64,000 nucleotides of DNA from Homalodisca vitripennis (taxonomy: Eukaryota; Arthropoda; Insecta; Hemiptera; Cicadellidae): the NCBI RefSeq assembly GCF_021130785.1, contig NC_060213.1, positions 71,601,001 through 71,665,000 on the forward strand, in the 5' to 3' direction. Each line of letters begins with the position of its first letter. Position 1 is the first letter of the stretch. The notes under the pieces are model-generated. The model was not told where the DNA came from. It ran no database searches and saw only the letters and a list, made by a program, of their open reading frames with translations. The position numbers and the translations under genes are program-made. This document shows positions 11,732 to 24,067 of this stretch, piece by piece.

Positions 11732-12032
11732 ATAAATACGTTTCTTTTCATTGTGAGTATTATTTTTCACTTGCTAAAGAATTATAAAACAGATAATTTC
11801 CTACCCATTCTTTAGTTCCTTCAACCCCCTCCCCCCCCACCATCCCATTATATAAAAATACGGGTTTCCCCCTAATTACTCCTTATTGTATTCTGGAACT
11901 GGCCCTCTAAATTAAATAGTACTCAGAGTGCTGTATAATATTGTTTTTGCCAATAAAATGATTAACATATTAATTTTGGTTGCAAGTGGCAAAAAAACCC
12001 CGCAGTGAGGTGTCAGTACTGCAAGAGTTATC

Positions 12033-12047
12033 ACAGCATTCAAGGGG
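12033..12047 (-). repeat. Right terminal inverted repeat of the piggyBac-like element
   Basis: ACAGCATTCAAGGGG directly before TTAA, the inverse of the left end with one mismatch. Confidence 0.95.
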
Positions 12048-12051
12048 TTAA

Positions 12052-14540
12052 GAGCGTGAAAATAACAGAAACATGTCGTAGTATTTATCCGCGTATACAG
12101 TGAAAAAAAGAACAGTCCTTTTTAACAGCATACGGTTACAGTAAGAAAACGGAATAATTTTTAAAATTATATCAATATTTGTGATGTAACAAAATTAAAA
12201 AAAAGTACTAGGCGCCACTATTTTGACGAATTTTATTAAGATTCCAAAGGTACTTGAGTCAAAGAAAACTGTCAGTGCATAGGCGAACAGTGCTAGTCTA
12301 AAGGTACGCTTGTCCAAGCCGGGAGCAACAAATATTTCTTTCTTTTCATAGGCATTCTGTTTTTCATTTTTATTTATTCTGTTCTCGTCTTGTTGAGTTT
12401 ACATCTAAATTGCCATAAGGCGGCTGCTACAACAATGGATCTTCGTATTTATATAAGCTCTTTATTCTCCTGAATGTAAAATAATTAAAGTTATTAATCC
12501 TACTTTTATATTATTCTGAAGCGTTATTAATTCGCCACTATTATGTTTTAAATTATCTTTAACTACATGACTATCGTTAATCTTATGACCATATCGAATA
12601 TTTGTATGTTATTTGAAATTTTTAACTTCCCCTAATTAGTTATATTACCTATTATTTTGATTAAAGGACAAATACAAAACTCTACAGTTATGAGTCTCGT
12701 CAAACAGAAGGCAAATATAATGCAACTTTAGTTTCTGTAAAATAAAAGTTTTTAACTATATACTAGAGGTACATTTGTCCGTGAACTGTATAGTCAAAAT
12801 CAGAGCCATTTATGTTATTTTAGAAGGTGAAAATTTGGAACAAATTTAACGGTGTTATAAACTAAACCATTTTTACAATGTTCATTTCAGTAGCAGGAAT
12901 AGATTGGACGATTTTATTCTTTCCCAGAATTAGTATTCAAAGCAAAAAACACACAGTCAACGCAATCTAGCTGCACTTGAAACTGTCTACCAGATAAAGT
13001 GACTCCCCGGGGGCCAGTGTGTCAGCCGTCAATACGTTTGGAAGCAATTCCATCTTCTCCAGAACGTCAAAAGGTCAGACGATATGATTGTAAACTTGCA
13101 TGGTTAAGGTCCATTTAAATTATTTTTATATTATTTTATCACTTAAATCTATAATTTGAAAGTTGTAGGGCTGAGTTTTCTCTTTTGATTCCAGTAATTT
13201 TTACATAGTATACCCAGTTATCCGAGCAAGTAATCAATTTAATCAAAGCTTTTTACTCAAATTTACATCAATGAATTTACCATTTTGTATAAGTTCATGA
13301 AAAATAATATAACCAATGTTAATAATTAAAATCATTTTATTAATCATACAAAAAAATAACTACTTATCCAATAAGAACTTTTGCAAATATGTAATCTAGC
13401 TTTATACTACGCTAAAAATAATAATAATGTTATACAAATGCTCAGATAAAATTAACAACTAAACTAAAGTTTATTAATTTAACTTATTTATAAAATACAT
13501 GTTTTTATAAAAGTAACGTTTTTCAAAATTAAAGTTTATTCAGGATTACGAGTCAAGTGAAACTAAATAGGGATAACATAAAAAAACACGGATTTTAAAG
13601 AGCTGCATACACGCATATCATAATACTCTAAATAATAAGTAATAAGGTTAAAGAACGATGTAATTCTCACTAAACAATAAACTATGTAGTTACTTGTCAT
13701 GTACAACTAATCTGCATATAGAATTATAGCAAGTTGCAACGCAATCGATGTATGTCACGTTGTAACTACAGTGGACGTCCATATACACGATCATTGGGAT
13801 CGAAAGAATCAAGACTAAATTTAGGATAGTCAATCGATTGTAGCCTAATCACAACTTTCTCAACAGTTTACAAAAAAATATGGAAGGTTCAATCTGTTAA
13901 TGGAAGAACGAATTCACTTATAGAATTATGTGTATTGTGATCATCAAACTGAGAACGAGATTTTGAGGCTAGAGCGGGAGAGAGAGCTCAGTATGCCTCT
14001 ATCAAGTACAGGCGGAAGTGCGCGACCTTTGTGGAGAGCCGGTAGTCGAGTGGAGTGTTTCCCACCATTATAACTCTACATTCAACGTTTAACAGAACAT
14101 TTTACTTAGATGTATTTGTATTATTTTTCGTTTTTTCATAATGGACTAATCCCCTGTAATGGTCATCAGCACCATTAGAGAATAAATGTTTTATGTTGTC
14201 AGTGAAATTGATATGTATACATATTTAATAAATTTAGAAAACATCCTCTATACTGTTTATGTTATAATAATAAAGGTGAATCTTTACTCTCATAATTACA
14301 TCTTACAATTAGATTGGAATTAAAAAGAAAATAAACATCCACCTTATTAAGGCTAAATCTTAAAATATTATAACCAATTATTATTGTTATCGGTGGATTT
14401 TGGAGTCGTTATTATAGCTATATTATAGAAAGATCTAGCGTACAGTATACATAGTTATTTTATTTATTCCAAAATTATGTCCTATGTCCTACGAGATTCA
14501 CAATGGAATTGTGTACTTTTTACCAGAAAACAAATCATTC
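12052..14540. other. No recognisable gene
   Basis: AT-rich DNA. Two less AT-rich patches (12940-13090 and 13950-14060) could be old insertions or non-coding exons, but no open frame or splice arrangement supports either reading. Confidence 0.5.
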
Positions 14541-14580
14541 AAAATATAACAATGCACTTACCGGTGCATTGTTATATTTT
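14541..14580. repeat. Perfect 17-bp hairpin next to a (TA)n array
   Basis: Arms at 14541-14557 and 14564-14580 (AAAATATAACAATGCAC and its exact inverse) with a 6-base loop. The hairpin ends four bases before a long (TA)n tract. Confidence 0.95.
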
Positions 14581-14581
14581 T

Positions 14582-14584
<3 letters not shown>

Positions 14585-14639
<55 letters not shown>
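14585..14639. repeat. (TA)n microsatellite
   Basis: About 27 uninterrupted dinucleotide units. The Ile/Tyr-repeat open frame across it is an artefact. Confidence 0.98.
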
Positions 14640-14642
<3 letters not shown>

Positions 14643-17054
14643 CTTTACTTGAATTTTATTAAAACGGCGTAACATATTCTAATAAAAGAAATCTCATTAA
14701 TACCACAAATATCGTCAAATTATAAAACAACGCTTTTTTGTTTAATAATTTGTTTGGTCGAATACTATGTAGGTAGGGAGTACAGTGTTTACGTTTAGCT
14801 CACTTACAAAATAACAAAATATGAGCGATAAAAATACTAAGCGATAATAAATCATCATATCTGTAAGCAGTTAAAAAAAACTCTCAACTTATTCAACTAA
14901 CCTATTGCTATCATTGGTAACACAATCACAATTTAAAAAATTTGATGAAAAAAATCATTTTCACTCAACACTGTTCAGTACACACTGACTCCGAATTATT
15001 TAAAAAATATTTAAACCTCAGACCTAAGATGTACATATTTTTTTATTTAAAACTATAACTACTATTTATTTTAAATTGTTTAATCTTTCTAGCTGCCTTC
15101 ACCATAAGTAAGAACTTATTTTATATATATTGTAAACACTGCAATGAGGCATTATCTTACTTTATGTTACACATTTACTAAAAATCTTCAATGTACCGTT
15201 GATGTTTAGAATAGAATCGTGTTAAAATAAATAGGTAACACACTTTATTAATTTTTTTACTTTTCAAATTATATTGTTAAATAAAAGCATAAAAATAGAA
15301 ATCAATTAATTGTTTTTCTGTAGTTGAAACAATACGGTGCATGCGTGAACGGCATAATGTAATGTTCATTGTTTAACCATGATGGTATGAATTTTGTTCA
15401 AACATGAATAATTTTACGTACTGAATTGAATTTATAATGTAGAAAACAAATAGTTTTATTAAATGAAAGATAAAACAGTCCTATGCATTATTTTGACAAG
15501 TGACATAATACTCATCATACAGAGATAATGTCTAAGTCACCATTAACTACAGGTCTAAAGTTCTCCAGAGTCCATAACTACTCTGGACTAACACCGGGCT
15601 CTATGTAGTCAAGATAAACTGCCGCAGCATCTCTCTAATCTTGTCTGTGAATGGAACTGTCGTCATGGCTTAACCTGTCTTATCCTCGAAGGGACTTGTA
15701 CGCAAATAGAACCACGTTTATGCCATGTGGCTAACCAACCGAGTTATTTATATATCGAACTTTGAAGTTTCACATGATGAAATTGACTACCTACTTCAAT
15801 AAAATCTAGTGACTTAGTATAAGGAAAATGTAAAATCACTATTATGTGATAAAAGTAGTTTGTAGATAACATTTTGCTGTTGTAATATGTGGAGCAAATA
15901 AGGAATATATAAATATGTAGTTGTTAATATGTAATTTCTGTTGGTATAAATAAACCAATGTATGAACATACGTATAGGGCGAATTTAATTATTTTTGTAA
16001 TATCATTATTGCTACAAGCGTCACTTGCTTTGAAAACATAAAATGTACTAACTGTAACTGTAATAGTAATAAATAAAACTTGCAGGAGCTATACAATTCT
16101 TTGAAGAAAGCTTACAGTTCTTCAATAATACAATAAAAATTTAAGGGTAAAGCTGAAAAATCAATATCACAAAAGCGTGATTTTAGAGGTGAATAAAAAC
16201 AAAGTTTAAAACACATAATACACGTAGTAGTCATTATTTTTGTATTAAAACTTTGTAATTTTTGGGTTTTTTTTTTGTTCGTAACTATGTTACTAAAGAA
16301 ACACTACTGAATGCATAGCTCATATGACTTGGATTAATTTATAAACATTGTTTTGGCCTTATTTGTTGTTTCCATATGTTTAAGTCAAAATATAACAAGC
16401 TTTCTTTTATCATACACATTTATTTTACAGGATTGTATGATTGAACGCAAGTTAGTTGTTATTATTAAACATGAAATTTATACAAGTGGGGTGTCAGATT
16501 ATTGATCAACATTCTGAAAAGAGAAATTGGTAGTAATTAACTAACTATTCTCATCCGATGCGTTTTAACTGTTCAAATTGTCGAACATTTGATAGTTCAA
16601 GTTAACAATAGTTTAAATCTGATTTCGTACTTAGGATCCAAATGGTGGTGTATTCACCTGATCACCTTTAAATCCAGCAAGATTTATTTCTGAAGAAACT
16701 CATTTTTATTGTAAAACTATTGTTTGTAACAAGAGTGGTGTACTTGTAACAGAGTAATTTTTAAAACTAACAAGATTACTTAGTATTCAATAGTAATCGT
16801 AAGTTTGCAGAGTAGCAAATAAAATGTTTTTGCCGTTAGCTGTTTCAAGTAATATAAACTACAAATTACGCTATCCATTGCTTTCATGCAGACTGTAAAA
16901 TATAATAACATTATAAAATGATCGTACACTCCAAGAAACCGTATCCATCCCTTTCGTTATTTAATTTAAACATATCAGTGTTAGATGTGACAGCCAAACA
17001 GATCACATCGCTGGACTCTTATATAAATTAACACCCCCTTCAACCTCAGTCAAC
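14640..17054. other. No recognisable gene
   Basis: AT-rich DNA with many short A and T runs. A patch at 15540-15740 is less AT-rich and contains the small inverted pair CCAGAGT/ACTCTGG. Nothing identifies it as a gene. Confidence 0.5.
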
Positions 17055-17860
17055 GGAGTATGGTGCCTTCAGATCCAGTATTAGAACCTGACAACATTTG
17101 GCCACATACATTTCTTGACACCCAAAATTCAAAGTCTAATGTAAGAATGTCCATATAATCCAGTACTAAGCCTGAACAACATCCAATAATAGGGATACGC
17201 TGAGCTCACATATGATGACCACAGGCCTGATAAAGTTATAGTATCAGAGGATGGATTTCTAACTAATATAATAAAATACAACAAAATTGTGAATTTGAAA
17301 TTTTTATTAATAGAGATAGTTTTGAAGGCGCGGTGTGGCTGTTTTTAGGCAACCATGGTAAGTTAAAATATTTGTGGAAGGAGTAACGTTTTAAAACCAA
17401 GAGTTTCAAACCATGCCTGGTTTCAATTTTAAAATTGTAAATCATATTTTTAAGGTGATAAATATTATTATATTATTGTGACATGAACAAAAATTAAATG
17501 GACCCCATAAAACTCCTTAGCAAGCGGTTCTGGGAAGTTCAAAACTAATTCAACCTAAGTCCATTACTTCACAGACAAAAAAATCATCGTCGTCATTAGA
17601 AACTTTTTTCAGACAAAATACATTTGTAAGGTACTGTAATGACGACATGATAACTTTTTGCAGGAGGCCGTGTTTAATGGGTGCAAACTGAAATATAAAA
17701 TTAAAAAATCACAAAATTTCGAGAATTCTTAGATTTCAGACCGTATGTATACTGAACAAATGTGAGCTGGAAATTCATCAATGACTTTGACAATATCAAT
17801 GATATAAATAAGGTATTTGAATGAAAGTTGAATAATTATTTACATAAGTTTAAATAATTA
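17055..17860 (+). mobile_element. Decayed copy of the retrotransposon seen at 1-3438 (endonuclease region)
   Basis: Nucleotide similarity follows the same order as in the first element. A segment like the ORF1/ORF2 junction lies at about 17060-17080. VIVSEDGF, matching the first element's FIVSEHGF, is at about 17238. A match to the first element's 805-880 lies at about 17500-17575. GCAGGAGGCCGTG followed by ATGGGTGCAAACTG, matching 989-1018, is at about 17663-17692. Internal sequence is lost between these blocks and every frame is broken. RT sequence downstream is not recognisable, so this is a truncated, old copy. Confidence 0.8.
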
Positions 17861-20300
17861 TTATATTATTTTTATTTTATTAATTACTTTCACACACTAT
17901 ACAAGAAGGTATTTAGAGAGTACCTTGACACGAGCAGTATACTATCGCTACAAATAGGTAGTTGCTGGTATTATCAAGGTACTCGTCAATTTAATTAAAT
18001 TTAATAACCTATTAACATGCAAATACGCTCGTGTGGTAGCACTCACATGAGAGCATGGTTTTGTAATGACAGGACCCTCATTAAATTCATGTTTTATGGA
18101 ACACATGCTTATTCATAACATAATTTACTAAGAGGGGTTTATAAGATTGTATGAGTTGAAAAACAGTATACTAAAATACGCCCATTGTATTTATTACTTG
18201 ATATTAATTAACAATGTTTTATTACACTTCTACGATTTCCTCACAATTTTAGAACGAGTACTTTATACAACGCAAAATAAGTTATATAATTTTATTGTCA
18301 AACATTAAACAACGTTATTTTTGTTTAATTGTAGGTGTATAATTTCTTTGACTCAACAGTTTAAAATTAATTTTAATTAATTGTAGACCTTATATAAATA
18401 CATTTCCGGATTATTATTGTGTTTTTGAAGGCCAATAGAACAAACATTTAAAACTCCTAGACCTTTGGTGACTATTGCAAATAATCATATGATTTTGTTG
18501 GTCCTAAGCTTATTAATTTACTACCTTATAACATTAATGAAATATTAAGTTATGAAAATTTAAACGTTAGATTAGGAAACGGTTGTCAGAAAATAATTAT
18601 TCACGTTTATTGTTCTGTTTCTATGTCTAAACTTTGTTATAATACTTGTTTCACGTAACTGTGTTGGTAATATGAGTGAGTTGTAACACTATACCACATT
18701 TTTTTCATTTTTACTATAAAAAAACGTTTATTTTGGACCTTGTACCAGATTCCACGTAAAGCCTAGATGTTATAGTAAATAGTAACTGTAGTAGACAATG
18801 TATAAAGAATACAGGTGAAGAGACAGACTGGCACACCTTGTTTATGGGTCCGCCAACTGAGTACATCTTTTATATTTATTTTAAGATATTTAACACATTC
18901 ATTCTGTTGTACAACTGTATTTTTATTTTTAATGTAATAATTGTATCTAATCCACCCAATAAATGTGATAGAAACAGTTTTTAGGTTCAGATGTAAATTT
19001 ACACAAGTGAAAACTGGTATATCATTATTGTTAATATCGAAATTCTTCATAATTGACGGTAGAAAAGCTGGAAGCAATATCTTCAACGTACGCTACCATA
19101 TTATTTATTTTGGACGCAGAATCGATCTTTGGGGGACTCTAAAATTTACTTTGGGGATGAACTGGTACATTCGACCTGCACACACTGATCTCTTTGAAGT
19201 AGATAGTAGCTAAACCGCTGTAATTTTAAGCAACTCATGGAGTATTGCAGAGAAATACTGTTATTTATATCTCGAAAAATCTGTTAGAGCCTCAATACTT
19301 TTTAAACTGAAATTAAAATTATTCGAAATAGATTAGAATACCTTCACGTGACCAGTACTTATCACAAGGTATACTATTTAAACATATATTCCCATGATAT
19401 ATCTGATGTTTTTAAGTAAATTGCATGCGAAGCCACGCCAGTTCTGATGTGAAATCTGCTACTACATCGCAAATGTTATAGTGAAAGGATAGTACACAGT
19501 TTCTTTAAAAATAGTTTCTTTTTCTGCAGTTATCTCTTTTCCATTATGATTACTAATAAAACCAACACCAAAGTTGATATTACTTATATTAAAACAAATT
19601 TACAAATAAATTTTTAAAATAAAAATAACAACTTTTTATTTTTTAAATATTGACAGGCATAGATAGACGGAAAGAAAGACTGAAATGAGTGTTTACATAC
19701 CCTTTAAAAATGGTCCACTAAATGTATAAATGACTGTCTTCATAATCTGTTAAATAAAAGAATACTGCCAACCTATCATAAGACAATAATATAATGACAC
19801 AGAAGAACTACTATTGTCACAAGTTTGTAAGTAGCATAGATTTTTTTCGAATTAATTGCTTTCAATATTCTCCCTTTTTATCATAAGTCTCCTTCACCAC
19901 TGATTTATTCTTCTGTATTCATCTGAAAGTTACTTCAATAAATCATCTTACGTTATTGTATTTGTAATGTCTCGAACGTTTCAACTAGATAAGTGATCGC
20001 GATTACGTACGATTCTATAAACATTATAGTAGAGGACAAATGTATAACTCACACGTATTTACATTTCAGTAGGTACATACTAATGTACCATAGGTTATGA
20101 ATTCTCCGACCTGAACAAGAACTGAGCGTACATAATGATGTATTATTATTTTTTGCGTTTTACAGCATAGAATAAATGTAATTTTTAAGGTTTTTGCAAA
20201 CAATATAAATTTATTACAATATTGTATTTTATATTAACTATTTTCTAGTGATATCTGTGGCGAAAGCTAACGAATACAGGATGTACATTATGCGAAACTA
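17861..20300. other. No recognisable gene
   Basis: AT-rich DNA. Open frames at 18763-19086 (-) and 18941-19213 (+) overlap on opposite strands and show no known domain; neither is supported as coding. Confidence 0.5.
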
Positions 20301-20406
20301 ATTTTGGCCAGGTGGAAATGTAATGGATGCATCGTGTGAGGAACACATTATGTATAAGGCAATTTGGAGCGGGTGGCGCTCCGGGAATTTATTAGGTGGC
20401 CAAAAT
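20301..20406. repeat. 10-bp inverted repeat enclosing a less AT-rich 86-bp core
   Basis: ATTTTGGCCA at 20301-20310 and its exact inverse at 20397-20406. The core contains a GC hairpin (GGAGCG 20366-20371, CGCTCC 20377-20382). This could be a tiny non-autonomous DNA element, but no clear target duplication was found. Confidence 0.55.
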
Positions 20407-21276
20407 AGGGTTTCCGGTGACTGTGATTTATACCATCACAGAGTTGTATTTCAGTCTCACGTAACATTACATGAGTTAGTATTTGGCATGTTTTTGTGCA
20501 ATAATAAAATGTAATCTATTATAAATTTCAAACAAACACCTCAATTATATACCTTTTTATTTCTGTTTGTTAATATTATTGTTTATAGTTATATAATTGG
20601 AGAGTTTGTTTTAAATTTATAACTAATTTCAATAAGAACAGAGCTTTCAGAATTTTATTGTTGACAAAATTAGTAAATGCATTGTATGGTTGGAAATGGA
20701 ATGTTTTGTATGGAGTTTAAATTTCTATAAACAGACAATTTAATTATTAAATTTATATAGAAACCAATTCGTAAATTAATTTATATTCAAGAAAACGAAA
20801 ATTTTCTGTATTGCCGATGTTTTAGGACGAACTATTAAGACATAGTGTGTCCAACATAGTGTGTTATACAGTGTGTTCCAAATTTTATGTACATTAAATG
20901 GATCTTGGAAACTATAAGGGATACAGAAAAGTTTAAATGGAAAAACTTTTGCGCAATAATAAGACCAAGAAATTAATATTGCCAAGTTTTATTGCTTGCA
21001 TCATTCACGCGCTGCGTTCTAGAAATGCTTTTAATACAAAATTTCTAACATGTTAGTTCAAATTCGTTCTAGAGAGATTTTTTCAAACACCATAGAAAGA
21101 TATGTTATTAAATATCCATACTCATTGCTTAATAATATAATTCAATTGTTAAAACAGTAGGATATATTTTTAACCTTTATATCTACAATAATTAGTTACT
21201 ATTTTTGTAACTAATTTGTATAAAACGTATACAATTAGAGGAAATATTGAATTGCAATCAAGCATTTTTTATATAC

Positions 21277-21277
<1 letters not shown>

Positions 21278-21314
<37 letters not shown>

Positions 21315-21320
21315 TATATA
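21278..21320. repeat. (TA)n microsatellite, interrupted
   Basis: Alternating TA with one G interruption near 21296. Confidence 0.95.
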
Positions 21321-21542
21321 GGCCAAACCTCGCTACCTGAATATATATATTAGAACGACAGCTTGTAAAGCTACGTTATAGTATTAGAAACAACAGCCCT
21401 AAATTTTTTATGATTCCGTACCTGGCAAAAAATCAGGACTAAGGATTGAAAACTGTTATAAATTAAAAGGCATCAATAATAACATTACAACATGTACAAC
21501 AGTTTTCATTTTTGTGATTGCGTATCCTGAAATGTACAGCGG

Positions 21543-21582
21543 AATATATATATATATATATCTATCATATATATATATATAT
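21543..21582. repeat. (TA)n microsatellite, interrupted
   Basis: Two TA blocks separated by a short CTATC insert. Confidence 0.95.
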
Positions 21583-22424
21583 TTCATTTAAGAAGGAGAC
21601 GAAACTGCTCATCAAACTAATGTTACAGTAAATAATTTCGGTTTTGTTAATAATTTTCTATATTTCTTACATTTATGCAATGTTTATTGTCTGAAAACGT
21701 ACGCTTATATGTACAAAAATCCATAATTAATTTTACGTATAGTTTAATATTTTATTTTTCCGACATGAGAATTCATATCTATATGTAAGCCATTTCGGTA
21801 TTTAATCTCATGATTAAAGGCAATATCCTTCTAGTATCCCAAATTTCTTCTCTTATTTTATTCCATTTTTCCTTTGTTCCTGCGTTTGCTCTTTTTGTCT
21901 ATTTTCATTGTTTCTGCATCGTGATAATATGAATAGTAGCAAATATTACATAAGTTTAGTAACATAATTAAATCTGTTTCCATAAAAGTGGCCAGGCTAA
22001 ATTGTCATACTGTTTTTATTGGTAATTGTTTGCAGTTATAGTATTATGGCCAAATCAAGATGACGATTTGAAACGAAATTCCCTAATTCTGGATTGCTAC
22101 CGACACTTCAACGTCAAGTAAATTTACTTGCTTTAAAACAGGATTTCAGCTATTACATTTTGTGTTACAATTTTATAAGACTGTTTTGCTAAGAAAATGG
22201 TAAATAGCTTAGAAAAATTAAGCAAAAAGTAACTAAAAGATTCAACTATAAAAATTCAGTTTCCGTAATGAACCAGTTCTTGAATTTTATAGTTTTATGA
22301 ACAAGAAAATGAAATGATTAACCTGCAAAAGAACCTTAGAGGATAGTGGAAAACAGACCTAGAACTTGAATATTTACTTTAATATCAGGTGTGAATTTAT
22401 ATTAGAACTAACTCACATCAGGAT

Positions 22425-22426
<2 letters not shown>

Positions 22427-22492
<66 letters not shown>
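22427..22492. repeat. (AT)n microsatellite
   Basis: More than 30 uninterrupted AT units, followed by ATGTATGTAT. Confidence 0.98.
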
Positions 22493-22500
<8 letters not shown>

Positions 22501-23225
22501 AAACTTTTATCCGAATATACACCCTTAAATATATCTCTTAATAATTATGTTCTTATAGAAAATCCGTTGTATAATTTTGCTAATTCACGCTACAAAATCA
22601 ATCTTTTCGAAGAAAATCACTCTAACTTAAAAAATTAGCTAATTTTGACCTTCCTAGTGATTAAAATGTGTATTGCCAAAAGGCATCACTTTTATTAGTT
22701 TAGTCGAGGACACTTTTTCACGTAATTTTCGGATTAAACATTATTTTTTAAACTCATAAATCTTAACCTTCAAATGTACCTGGGTGCTTGGAAAATTTCT
22801 AAGAACAAAGTGACTGGGGCCCCCACCATTATCGCCTTATCATCCCGTTGAAAAATTTACTCATGTTGTCCTCACAAATTTTTCAAGACTATCTTTCCTA
22901 TATTCGTAAAAATATTTATATAATTTAACAAGAAATTAAATAGGGCAATGTAATCACTCCAAAACAATATAAAATTATTATAGTACTGGCAGATAAGAGT
23001 ATCAAAATTGCAATAAAAACATTATTGATTATTGAGATGTAGTAGAGAAACAACTGCCTGATGATGAAACCTACCAATTACTGCAGAAAGACTTAATCAA
23101 AGAACCACTAGAAGATGAAGATTTTCTACAGAGAACAATAAGCATACTAACACCGAAATTCTCTAGAAATCCAAAATATATATCACGGAAAGAATATCAG
23201 GTTACGTTAAGGAACAAATGCAGCG

Positions 23226-23275
23226 CGAGTTAGTTAGAGATCCGGGTTCGAGACCCAGCGGAGCAAGTAATTTTT
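23226..23275 (+). repeat. tRNA-derived SINE fragment (B box)
   Basis: GGTTCGAGACC at 23245-23255 fits the RNA polymerase III B-box consensus and sits in a T-arm-like context. The 16 bases AGAGATCCGGGTTCGA are identical to those in the tRNA-like unit at 39779. No clear A box or acceptor stem is present, so it is a truncated or diverged copy. Confidence 0.55.
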
Positions 23276-23790
23276 GTGATTCTAAGATATTTGTTTCTTT
23301 ATATGGTTTGACATAGCGCCCATACGATAATACTGAATTATTAGTCAAGTTCATATGTTTACACTTAATTAAAATGGTTTTAAAATAAAGCCCATGATAG
23401 TTTACAAAAAAAACATAAGCTGTAAAATTTTGTATTGCACAAAAACCATTCTGGTGAATGAACAAAGATAAAATATCAAATTAAAAAGTAATTAATACGC
23501 AGTACATTAAAGTGCGCTGTACATTTAATTAAAGTGCACTTTAATTAGTATAAAAATGTAAGTAATGTCTTACTTCACCACGTGAAGGTATGAATAAGAA
23601 TGGCTTAAAGGCAATATAATATTGTTAATGATAACAAAACAAAATTTTATTATATGTTATGAGTTTTGGCGTTTATAAGAAATGAGGAAGAGATATATGT
23701 GGTCCTAATAGTGGTTGTGATCAGTGGTGACTAATAAATCATATAAATAGCTGTAATGACTTCCATTAGCGTACACCACATACCTGTGCC

Positions 23791-23908
23791 AGATCTGAGA
23801 GTGTTTATTTCCTCAACCACAAGTTCCGCGTGAACCAGACCTAAGCTGCGTCAGTCAGACCAGAAGTAACCAAACAACTGACGGCTGTTGGCCGACTGTT
23901 CACGCTCA
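23791..23908 (+). repeat. Dispersed repeat, copy 1
   Basis: Starts AGATCTGAGAGTGTTTATTT and includes GTAACCAAACAACTGACGG. The same order of blocks recurs at 34029-34145 in the same orientation with scattered substitutions and small indels. It has no coding potential. It is probably part of a longer interspersed element whose limits cannot be set from two copies. Confidence 0.85.
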
Positions 23909-23978
23909 CAAATGAACACACAACAACTCGCTCCTCACACTGTTAACATCTTCCACCTGCTTAACTCCCTGCTCGTAT

Positions 23979-24008
23979 TCTCTCTCTCTCTCCTCTCTCT
24001 CGTCTCTC

Positions 24009-24065
<57 letters not shown>
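23979..24065. repeat. (CT)n microsatellite
   Basis: Nearly pure CT repeat with three small interruptions near 23992, 24001 and 24010. A Leu/Ser-repeat open frame across it is an artefact. Confidence 0.98.

Positions 24066-24067
<2 letters not shown>

Larger units (their letters stand above)
9328..12051 (+). mobile_element. piggyBac-like DNA transposon, both ends present, transposase broken
   Basis: TTAA at 9328-9331 and 12048-12051 is the target duplication typical of piggyBac-superfamily insertions. Directly inside are CCCCTTGACTGCTGT (9332-9346) and its inverse with one mismatch (12033-12047). A second inverted pair, CCTCACTGC, lies further in (9378-9386 and 12002-12010). A single transposase gene reads in the + direction between them. 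The size (about 2.7 kb) is normal for an autonomous piggyBac-like element. The ends look intact enough to be recognised in trans if a related transposase exists elsewhere; that is inference. Confidence 0.95.
20407..23225. other. No recognisable gene; several (TA)n tracts
   Basis: AT-rich DNA interrupted by the three (TA)n arrays listed separately. At 20838-20880 the motif AGTGTGT recurs three times within about 35 bases. No open frame resembles a protein. Confidence 0.55.

Noticed and set aside
14477..14662. Open frame with Ile-Tyr repeats
   Set aside because: Produced by (TA)n; the same applies to 22366-22638.
18763..19213. Overlapping frames of 107 and 90 residues on opposite strands
   Set aside because: Mutually overlapping, no domains, and in AT-rich DNA where such lengths arise by chance.
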